NCBI GenBank assembly: GCA_016786745.1
Contig: JAEUVS010000148.1
Location: 1-50,408 of the forward strand
From: Chitinophagaceae bacterium
GTDB taxonomy: Bacteria > Bacteroidota > Bacteroidia > Chitinophagales > Chitinophagaceae
Direction: 5' to 3'
Length of the DNA: 50,408 bases
The translations under genes and the position numbers were made by a program. Of this stretch, positions 1 to 7,374 are shown in pieces. The notes below the pieces were generated by a model. The model did not search any database and was not told the origin of the DNA. It was given only the letters and a program-made list of their open reading frames with translations. Position 1 is the stretch's first letter, and each line of letters begins with the position of its first letter.

Positions 1-1376
1 AAATTTGCCTGATCGTTCTGCTTCCCTTTATATTTTCAGCCTGCACTAAACCGATTGACCAAACAATTGATGATTATTTTAATAATCTTCCGCCTTCTCC
101 TTTTAAAGTGTATGTAGACGAGCGTGGTGTTAGTCATGCCGTAATTCATTGGGATCCTGAAACCAAAGCTAATCCCGATTCTATTTCCTATTCGGTAGAA
201 CTTGATGGCGTGACCGTTGCATCCGGGTTAGACACGACAGTGTATAGGCTGACTAACATTACTACAAAAAACTATAATGGCGCCGTAATCGCGCATGAAC
301 CTAAAAACTCGAGCTTTGCTGCCCCTTTTCAGCTCAACGCGATAGACGGGTTTTCATATTTATACACTGGTAACACGCTGATAAAAGCTCCCCTGGACTC
401 AGTTTTTATTCCTACGTGGACGTTTAACTTTCCCTCGGAAATGTCTATCTATCCCGGCCCTGCCCTGGTAGCAGGCGACACACTCTTTTTTACCACCTCC
501 GCTCACTTCTTCGCGATAAACAAGAAGACCGGCGCTGAATTCTGGCGAAAGGAAATCGGGAACTCTTCGACCTCGTTTGTTTATACTCCCGGTAAGGTTT
601 ATATCGCCAGGTCAGCTAATTCAAAACTGCAGTTAATAGCTTTAAATACTGCGACACAAAATATTGACTGGTCATACGATACCGATGGATCATTTAACCC
701 GGCCAACGCAGGACCCGTATTAGCTCATAACACTTTATACGTTTCTGCATTCCATTTATGGGCTGTTGATCTGAATGGAAATTTCAAGTGGAAAGTGATG
801 TCACAAAACCTGCCGTCTTCATATGTAAGCGCAGGCGCCAACAATGTTTATTTCACCGACGAACGAGGAGTGAATTGCGTGGATGCGAACACAGGCCAAA
901 TAAAATGGTCCAAGTGGCGGTTCAACGTCGAGTCGGATTATGTGTCCGAATACCGGAACATTGTTTATCCGTTGAATCACATATTTATTTATGGAATTGA
1001 TGCAACAACAGGTTCAACGGTATGGGAATACAATCCTGAAGCAACGACAGTTACGTTGAGTGCACCCGCTACGAGGGGAGATACCATTTACCTGGCTGTC
1101 CAGGCATTCCCGGATTTAAAAGGTTCGGTAATGGCGTTCCATTATAAAACAGGAAAAGTATTTTGGACAACGAAGTTGCCGGATCCATATTCAAATATGG
1201 CGGTGAGCCACCTGGTGGTTGTCGGAAACAGGTTATATGTTAGTAACATCCTTGAGCTTAATGCGGACGATGGATCTATCTTAAGAAAATTTTTTACTGA
1301 GGGTAGGCCTATGGGCGTGATAGAGATGAGTGGTAAAAATTACCATTCAAATACGAAGCATGGGTTCGGTGATTAA
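1..1376 (+). CDS. Lipoprotein with PQQ-like beta-propeller repeats (5' end outside the window)
   Basis: The gene is cut by the window edge. The open frame runs from base 3, and the first codons encode a hydrophobic stretch ending in the lipobox FSAC (Cys at codon 14 of the visible frame). The protein is therefore an exported lipoprotein, and the first in-window start-like codon (GTG at 108) is not its start. After the signal comes a short fibronectin-III-like segment, then repeated strands of the type 'YVSA..LWAVDLNGNFKWK' and 'GAEFWRKEIG', typical of BamB/PQQ-like beta-propellers that carry no cofactor. About 457 residues are visible. It converges with the GH16 gene, with 15 bp between the stops. 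A role in binding or surface assembly is a guess. The propeller family is fairly secure, the function unknown. Confidence 0.8.
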   Translation, partial: ICLIVLLPFIFSACTKPIDQTIDDYFNNLPPSPFKVYVDERGVSHAVIHWDPETKANPDSISYSVELDGVTVASGLDTTVYRLTNITTKNYNGAVIAHEPKNSSFAAPFQLNAIDGFSYLYTGNTLIKAPLDSVFIPTWTFNFPSEMSIYPGPALVAGDTLFFTTSAHFFAINKKTGAEFWRKEIGNSSTSFVYTPGKVYIARSANSKLQLIALNTATQNIDWSYDTDGSFNPANAGPVLAHNTLYVSAFHLWAVDLNGNFKWKVMSQNLPSSYVSAGANNVYFTDERGVNCVDANTGQIKWSKWRFNVESDYVSEYRNIVYPLNHIFIYGIDATTGSTVWEYNPEATTVTLSAPATRGDTIYLAVQAFPDLKGSVMAFHYKTGKVFWTTKLPDPYSNMAVSHLVVVGNRLYVSNILELNADDGSILRKFFTEGRPMGVIEMSGKNYHSNTKHGFGD

Positions 1377-1391
1377 CCTTGTGTGATACAC

Positions 1392-2213
1392 CTATTGGTA
1401 AATCCTTACATAATCCACCAGCATCTTCTGAGGGAAAATTTTATCATCTATCCCTTCCTTTCCACCCCAATCGCCGCCAACAGCAATATTTAACAACAGA
1501 TGAAATCGCTGGTCGAACGGCCACTCCTGCTCGCTCTCTTTCTCATTTTTAAAAGTGAAATACATTTTATCATCAAAATAAAAATCCATTTTATTTTCAT
1601 TCCAATCCAATGCATACACATGAAACCTGTCAGCAACATCTTTAGCAAAAAAGTCGCTTCCTTTTTGAGTTTTATCGCGATGATTGAATGCGCCGGTATG
1701 CACTGTACCGAATATCGAATCGGGCAGATATCCTACATGCTCCATGATATCTATTTCACCACTCACCGGCCATTTTCCATACTTCCAGTCGCTCGGCAAC
1801 ATCCATATCGCAGGCCACACTCCCCTACCTTTTGGCAACTTCGCCTTCACTTCAATCCGACCATATTTCCAGTCGCCCTTGTTTTTTGTGACTAAACGCG
1901 CAGACGTGTAATTCGCACCTTCAAAATTCTCCTTAACTGCAGTAATGCTCAATACACCATTCTTCACCGACGCATTTTGCAATCTTTTCCCTGTATAAAA
2001 TTGTTTTTCATGATTACCCCAGCCATGTCCACCGGTGTTATAACTCCATTTTGTACTATCAGGCAAACCTGCATAATTAAACTCGTCACTCCACACGAGC
2101 TTTCGGTCACCAGTCGCCTGGCCCTTTGCCGCTTCAAATAAACATGATGTAACAATCACTGATAAAATGAAAATCCTTATCACTGTTTCAAAAATTTTAA
2201 TAGTTAACCGCAC
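1392..2213 (-). CDS. Glycoside hydrolase family 16 (endo-beta-1,3-glucanase/laminarinase-like), exported
   Basis: GH16 enzymes cut beta-1,3 or mixed-linkage glucans with retention. The signature GEIDIMEHVG is intact, with nucleophile Glu at about residue 153 and acid/base Glu at about 158. Family motifs around it are also present (WSDEFN near the N-terminus, GVWPAIWMLP just before the catalytic strand). The N-terminus is hydrophobic and ends in the lipobox-like VTSC, so the enzyme is periplasmic or surface lipidated. The start is uncertain: there is no ATG in frame. GTG at 2213 is used here, GTG at 2183 is possible, and a TTG at 2240 lies inside a perfect hairpin and is unlikely. It follows susD on the same strand, which makes it the hydrolase of the locus. 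Laminarin-like substrate is inferred from the family only. Confidence 0.9.
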   Translation of the reverse strand: MRLTIKIFETVIRIFILSVIVTSCLFEAAKGQATGDRKLVWSDEFNYAGLPDSTKWSYNTGGHGWGNHEKQFYTGKRLQNASVKNGVLSITAVKENFEGANYTSARLVTKNKGDWKYGRIEVKAKLPKGRGVWPAIWMLPSDWKYGKWPVSGEIDIMEHVGYLPDSIFGTVHTGAFNHRDKTQKGSDFFAKDVADRFHVYALDWNENKMDFYFDDKMYFTFKNEKESEQEWPFDQRFHLLLNIAVGGDWGGKEGIDDKIFPQKMLVDYVRIYQ

Positions 2214-2226
2214 TGCCTCATTAAAC

Positions 2227-2254
2227 GCAACAGGAAGCAATACCTTCCTGTTGC
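2227..2254. repeat. Perfect 11-bp inverted repeat between susD and the GH16 gene
   Basis: GCAACAGGAAG (2227-2237) and CTTCCTGTTGC (2244-2254) form a perfect 11-bp stem with a 6-base loop. A further direct copy of GCAACAGGAA lies at 2271-2280. There is no T-run after the stem on the minus strand, so this is not a standard terminator. It could set the susD to GH16 expression ratio by RNA processing or stability. Confidence 0.75.
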
Positions 2255-2304
2255 CATAGTTTTATGTACGGCAACAGGAAAGTTTGTTAGAGTAATCAAA
2301 TGAA

Positions 2305-4017
2305 TTAATAACCCGGATTCTGATGGCCCTGCAACGCCGGGTTTTGACCGATAGCGCTAAGCGGAATCGGCAACAGGTAATTTTTTGTTGGATCAAATGA
2401 CCATTGCGGAGCAGCCGAAGGAACAGCAGGAATTCTTGTATATGTATATCCACCGCTGCCATCAGACTCTATCAGCATGCCATGCATTACATGGTTCAGG
2501 TTGTCTTCCGCAATTTTCCATCTTATCAAATCATAATAACGTTTACCCTCAAACGCCAGCTCCACTCTCCGCTCGCGACGAATCAGCTCACGCATTTCAT
2601 CCTGGCTCGCTCCGGGATACACATCAGAGAAGGTTGGAATACCCGCTCTTGTTCTCACCTCATCGAGCGCAGCATACACCGATGCGTCGGGCCCAACAGC
2701 TTCATTCTGCGCTTCTGCATAGTTCAACAACACTTCGGCATAACGGAAGAAGTAAAGATTCTGCGCACTTGCACCCGATTCAAAAATATTCACAGTGGTA
2801 TCCATTCTTTTCTTGGTGCAATAGCCGGTATTTGTATTATCGGTTGCGTCGGCAAGATCAATTGAATTGAGACCCGAACCAACTGCGCTCATGAATACTG
2901 TTCCGTTGAAAGTATTTCCATTATATAGTATGGATTGACGGAATCTTGGTTCCCTGTTCGCATAAGGATTCTGGGGATCGTATCCTGATGTCGGATCGGT
3001 AATCGCTTTACCATTTGCCATCGCGTAATCATCTACCAGTTCCTGGGTAGGTGTTGAACCACCCCAGCTGAGCCAGTTTGTACCCACATAATTCGGTCCC
3101 TGGTAGCCGATGATATTGCTGCCCTGTTTTATATTCAGGTATTGCCTGTATAGAATACCCTCGTTATTGTTATTACCGGTAGTCAGAAATAATTCATCAT
3201 ACTTTGGATACAAACTATAACCTAACTGCATTACCTGTGCATTGGTAGCAGCAGCGGTGGCCCACCTGGTCAGATCGTTACCCGGGTTGTTGAGCGGGCT
3301 CGCATAAAAGTTTTCAATCCAACCTTTGATCGTAAGGGCGGCGCCTTTATTGATTCTACCGGCACCGTCGTTACCGCTGTTGTCGGGTAATGCCGCTGCG
3401 GCTTCGCCCAACTCGTTTTGCAGGAAAGTGAACGTTTCATCGAAGCTTGCACGCGCATGGAAGATCGCGTCTCCATCAGTTGAACTGTTGTCGGGTTTTG
3501 TAATAATAGGCACACCACCATATAACATCCACAACTGGTGATAGAAGAAAGCACGCAGCACTCTTGCTTCGGCGATTCTTTTTGTTTTGTATTCATCAGA
3601 TAACTCTGATTTCTCCACACCATCGATGAACACATTGCATTTACGTACTTTTTTATAAAGCGTTCCCCATTCGAGCCACATGGTCGCCTCCGACCAGGTG
3701 TACCAAAGCTCTGTGTTCGAATTAAGGTTCGCTTTGCTTCTCGCCGCCTGCGAAGTGATGTTCCAGTTAAAACCGGTCATCAGGTCGTCGGTCCAGCTGT
3801 CGAAAGGCTCGAAAACAAAATCATACAAATCGGGAAGCGCATTATATGCATCGTTCAACACCAGGTCGGCAGCGGCTTCAGAAGCAAATGCTGTCTGGCT
3901 GCTCACCGCACCGGTGTTTGGCACTTCGAGAAAATCATCGCGCTTGCAACCCGCAAAAACAATCACACATATGAAAGCCGCAATTAAAGGCTTGTTGATA
4001 TTTATTATTGATTTCAT
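2305..4017 (-). CDS. susD: SusD/RagB family glycan-binding outer-membrane lipoprotein
   Basis: SusD-like proteins sit as a lid on the SusC transporter and bind the glycan at the cell surface. The N-terminus is a lipoprotein signal with lipobox FAGC (Cys 24 from the ATG at 4017). An in-frame GTG nine bases further upstream (4026) is less likely. The 570-residue length is normal. Helical TPR-like segments, the motif 'RRERRVELAFEGKRYYDLIRW' (split here as RRERRVELAF then EGKRYYDLIRW) and the ending LQGHQNPGY are all typical of the family. It starts 24 bp after the susC stop and lies in the same operon. The gene symbol denotes the family, not proven orthology to starch SusD. Confidence 0.95.
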   Translation of the reverse strand: MKSIININKPLIAAFICVIVFAGCKRDDFLEVPNTGAVSSQTAFASEAAADLVLNDAYNALPDLYDFVFEPFDSWTDDLMTGFNWNITSQAARSKANLNSNTELWYTWSEATMWLEWGTLYKKVRKCNVFIDGVEKSELSDEYKTKRIAEARVLRAFFYHQLWMLYGGVPIITKPDNSSTDGDAIFHARASFDETFTFLQNELGEAAAALPDNSGNDGAGRINKGAALTIKGWIENFYASPLNNPGNDLTRWATAAATNAQVMQLGYSLYPKYDELFLTTGNNNNEGILYRQYLNIKQGSNIIGYQGPNYVGTNWLSWGGSTPTQELVDDYAMANGKAITDPTSGYDPQNPYANREPRFRQSILYNGNTFNGTVFMSAVGSGLNSIDLADATDNTNTGYCTKKRMDTTVNIFESGASAQNLYFFRYAEVLLNYAEAQNEAVGPDASVYAALDEVRTRAGIPTFSDVYPGASQDEMRELIRRERRVELAFEGKRYYDLIRWKIAEDNLNHVMHGMLIESDGSGGYTYTRIPAVPSAAPQWSFDPTKNYLLPIPLSAIGQNPALQGHQNPGY

Positions 4018-4041
4018 ACTGATCACAATTAATGTTTAGGA

Positions 4042-7000
4042 TTAAAACTGTACCCTCAATCCGGCAGTTACTGCTTTTTGAGTCGGAAAGTACCAACCCC
4101 TGTTATCACTGATTTCAGGATCGAAGTTTTCGATCGGTGTCCACGTCAGCAGATTCTGTCCAGACAAATAAACGGTTACGTTGCTCATTCCAACCCGTTG
4201 CGTTACGCGAGTCGGAATTGTATAACTCAATATTCCTGTTCTCAACCTGAGATATGCAACGCTTTTGTGCCAGAATGTTGATGCCTGCGAATTGTTCGCG
4301 CTTGGTGTTGTGGTCATCCGCGGATATGAAGCATCGGTGTTATCCGGTGTCCAGTAATCGAGCGTGGTAATGGCTGCGTTTTTATCATTGTCAAATGCCC
4401 ATACTGCAGAACCATTCAGCTGAATTTCTCTCTGGCCGGCGCCCTGGAACAACAATGAAAGCTCGAAACCTTTATAGCTTATCGATGGTGAAAAGCCATA
4501 GATAATAGCAGGATAGTCGGGATATCCCATCGCAACCTGGTCGTTGAAATCAATCAATCCATCAGGTTTTCCATCGGGACCGCTGATGTCGGCATAGCGA
4601 ATGTCACCGGGAAAAACTTTATCAGTAAATACCTGCCTTGCGATACCCTCTTTCAAATCGCCATTGCTGTCGAAGTCATCCTGCTTAAAATAGCCGAGCG
4701 CCTGGTAACCAAATGGAACGTCTAACGCCCGGCCCGTTTTTCTAAGATTCGGGTTGTCAAATGTTGCAGGGTTTTCAAATATTTCTATCATCTTGTTTCT
4801 CGCGAAAGTGAAATTTCCACTCAACCCTACTCTCAGATCCTGTGTGATATTGTAATCGCTCGAAACGGTAAATTCAAATCCGCGATTCTGCATTACGCCC
4901 GCGTTCACCTGCGAGAGTTCGATGCCATACTCAACCGGAACGGTTACACCCGGGCTGAGCAACATGTTATTTCTTTTCTCGCGGAAGAAGTCGGCCTCTA
5001 CATTCAATAAACCTTTAAACAACCTCGCTTCGAAACCAACATCGGTTTTGTCGGCTTTTTCCCAGGTAATATTCGGATTGGCTTCGTCGCGTTCAAACAA
5101 ACCCTGCGTTTGCGCGCCGTTTAAAATTGCTGATGTTCCTGTGAGGTCGAAGCCTGTTTGATATTGATACGCTGAACCGGCGAGGTTAGCTGATTGTCCC
5201 CATGAACCCCTTATTTTCAACTCGTCGATCCATGAGATGTTCTGCATAAAATTTTCCTCTGAAATGCGCCATGCCGCTGAAAACGCAGGGAAGAAACCGA
5301 ACCTGTGCCCGGGCGCGAAGAAGTAATGCCCGTCGTAACGGCCGGCCACTTCAAACAAATACCTGTCGTCGTAACCATATGTTGCCCTGTAAACCAGCGA
5401 ACGCTGCTTTGTACCACGTGATGTACCATCGTTGGAGATGTCTGATTCGCCCGTTCCACCCGCAAACAATTCAGATATCGGAATGTTATAGTTATTTCTT
5501 TTGGCGCTGAATTTCTGTGATTTGGTATTCCTTGCTTCGAGCACCACGAGACCGGTAACTGCGCTTTTTCCAAATGTGCGTGCATAATTAATATAACCCT
5601 GGTAAGTAAATGCCTGAGTTTCGCGCCATTCCTGTTCGAAGCTTGGCAGCGTGGCAGGACCGGTGGTCGGATAAGCGTAAGGCCGTGTTGTTGTATCTAT
5701 GGTGTGATAAGAGAAACCCTGGCTCCATTTGCGGCTGCGACTGACAATCCCGCTATTCGTTTGATCATCACCGTTAATAGTTCCATCGCCGTTAACATCG
5801 AAGTTAAACGGATCGAATGGGTTCAGATCGAACGATCCCACAAACCTTACACTCAAACCTTTGATCGGCAATTTTTGTTCGATTGACAACTGGCTCAACA
5901 TCGTGTTGCCGATAATTTCCTGGTAACTCGGGTTGTCATAGAAGCTGGCATATAGATAAGGATGCAATCCGTTACTATACGTTTTGGGAGTGGAGATAGA
6001 AACCGTATTGATGAGGTTTTCAAAAATCCCCTGCCCACTGATTCCCGCGCCGGTGTAGCGACGATCCTCCACACGCCCGTTTAGCGCCAAACTAACAACA
6101 GTAGATTTTGTAGCCTGTGCCTGCAAACTGGCCGACAGGTTATAGCGCTGGTATTTCATTCCGGGGAACATGCCCTCCTGGTTGAAATAGCCAATACCCA
6201 TTGTATATTTTATAATTTCCGTACCACCTCCCAACGTTAAGCTGTGGTTGGTAACGAGAGCGTTCTTCACCCTGATATCGGCGATCGGGTCAATACTCGG
6301 GTAAGCATCTGGGTCCGATCCATCGCGATATTTCTGGAGGGCCGCATCGCTAAAGGGCATCGTGGTAGAACCTGCATTGCGTGCTCCTTCATTTTTCATG
6401 AATGCATGCTGGTAACCGCTTACAAAATGTGTAACCACTGTAGGATTCTGAACACCTATATAACCGTCGTAGTTGAGGACGGGTCTGCCGGTTTTACCTC
6501 TTTTGGTAGTCACGAGTATCACACCGTTCGCGCCGCCTAATCCATAAGGCGCTACCGCCGCGGCGTCTTTCAACACGCTGATCGATTCAACATCCGCAGG
6601 GTTTAGCTGGCTGAAATTTCTTGGCACACCATCGACTATTAAAAGCGGAGATGAATTTCCATTTGTACCAATCCCCCGTATAAGGATACGGGAGGCATCG
6701 TTACCTGGCTGGCCGCTGGCCTGGGTAAATATTACCCCCGAGGCACGTCCGCCGAGAGCATTCGTGAGGTCACCTACTGGTTGCCGTTGCACCTCAACGC
6801 CTTTTATTGAAGCAACGGAGGCGGTCAGCGACGTTTTCTTTTGTACGCCGTAGCCCACTACCACTACTTCATTCAGGTTATTGTCGTTGAGTTCCAGTTC
6901 GAAGTTTTGGGAACCTGGTCCGTTTATAACCCTTTCAGCCGACAACATTCCTGTAAATGATACAACGAGCACGCTTCCGGATTTTGGTACCGAGATAGAA

Positions 7001-7194
7001 TACTCGCCGTCGGCGAGTGTCGTGGCGCTGATGCGGCCACCTTTAACCGCCACCGTGGCACCCTGGAGGGGTTCACCGGTCAACTTGTTGACAACCCGTC
7101 CCGTAACCTGTAATGCCTGGGCGAAAACATTGGATGATAAGGCTGTTAGAAGTATGAGGGTGCATAACAGCAATGCACGTTTTTGCATTATCAT
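4042..7194 (-). CDS. susC: SusC/RagA family TonB-dependent outer-membrane transporter
   Basis: This TonB-dependent beta-barrel imports oligosaccharides together with SusD. Layout over 1050 residues: signal peptide 1-26; carboxypeptidase-regulatory-like Ig domain about 28-105; the SusC hallmark VVVVGYGVQKK at about 110-120; plug domain to about 230 with the SusC-type run 'SISVLKDAAAVAPYGLGGAN'; then the barrel, ending in aromatic-basic GLRVQF. The start is ATG 7194, with another in-frame ATG two codons later. It is the first gene of a susC-susD-GH16 operon and is transcribed away from the sensor-regulator at 7375. No convincing minus-strand TAnnTTTG promoter was found, but the 180-bp gap holds an imperfect palindrome that may be an operator. 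Confidence 0.96.
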   Translation of the reverse strand: MIMQKRALLLCTLILLTALSSNVFAQALQVTGRVVNKLTGEPLQGATVAVKGGRISATTLADGEYSISVPKSGSVLVVSFTGMLSAERVINGPGSQNFELELNDNNLNEVVVVGYGVQKKTSLTASVASIKGVEVQRQPVGDLTNALGGRASGVIFTQASGQPGNDASRILIRGIGTNGNSSPLLIVDGVPRNFSQLNPADVESISVLKDAAAVAPYGLGGANGVILVTTKRGKTGRPVLNYDGYIGVQNPTVVTHFVSGYQHAFMKNEGARNAGSTTMPFSDAALQKYRDGSDPDAYPSIDPIADIRVKNALVTNHSLTLGGGTEIIKYTMGIGYFNQEGMFPGMKYQRYNLSASLQAQATKSTVVSLALNGRVEDRRYTGAGISGQGIFENLINTVSISTPKTYSNGLHPYLYASFYDNPSYQEIIGNTMLSQLSIEQKLPIKGLSVRFVGSFDLNPFDPFNFDVNGDGTINGDDQTNSGIVSRSRKWSQGFSYHTIDTTTRPYAYPTTGPATLPSFEQEWRETQAFTYQGYINYARTFGKSAVTGLVVLEARNTKSQKFSAKRNNYNIPISELFAGGTGESDISNDGTSRGTKQRSLVYRATYGYDDRYLFEVAGRYDGHYFFAPGHRFGFFPAFSAAWRISEENFMQNISWIDELKIRGSWGQSANLAGSAYQYQTGFDLTGTSAILNGAQTQGLFERDEANPNITWEKADKTDVGFEARLFKGLLNVEADFFREKRNNMLLSPGVTVPVEYGIELSQVNAGVMQNRGFEFTVSSDYNITQDLRVGLSGNFTFARNKMIEIFENPATFDNPNLRKTGRALDVPFGYQALGYFKQDDFDSNGDLKEGIARQVFTDKVFPGDIRYADISGPDGKPDGLIDFNDQVAMGYPDYPAIIYGFSPSISYKGFELSLLFQGAGQREIQLNGSAVWAFDNDKNAAITTLDYWTPDNTDASYPRMTTTPSANNSQASTFWHKSVAYLRLRTGILSYTIPTRVTQRVGMSNVTVYLSGQNLLTWTPIENFDPEISDNRGWYFPTQKAVTAGLRVQF

Positions 7195-7252
7195 AAGCAG
7201 TCATTGACAATCGTTAAGAATTCTATGCAGTTTTGGGTAACGTAAACTATTT

Positions 7253-7279
7253 CTAAAAAACCTCAATCGGTTTTTTTAG
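7253..7279. promoter_or_regulatory. Imperfect inverted repeat in the divergent susC/regulator intergenic region
   Basis: CTAAAAAACC (7253-7262), a 6-base spacer, and GGTTTTTTTAG (7269-7279) form an inverted repeat with one extra T in the right arm. It lies 59 bp upstream of the susC ATG and 96 bp upstream of the regulator ATG. Placement fits an operator for the adjacent HTH regulator. A bidirectional transcription stop is the other reading. The function is inferred. Confidence 0.45.
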
Positions 7280-7353
7280 GCTACTTCTATACTACATCTA
7301 GTCGTTTCAGGCCATTTAAATCACTACTTCATTACCACAACAAAGCTTTTCTT

Positions 7354-7361
7354 TACATTTG
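7354..7361 (+). promoter_or_regulatory. Bacteroidota -7 element of the sensor-regulator gene
   Basis: TACATTTG matches TAnnTTTG exactly and ends 13 bp before the ATG at 7375. No clear TTG is found at the expected -33 distance (about 7331-7333 reads ATT). Transcription would then start close to the start codon. Confidence 0.45.
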
Positions 7362-7374
7362 TCGTCGCTGCTAT

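Noticed and set aside
1..107. Start of the first gene at GTG 108
   Set aside because: The frame is open back to base 3 and encodes a lipoprotein signal, so the gene begins outside the window.
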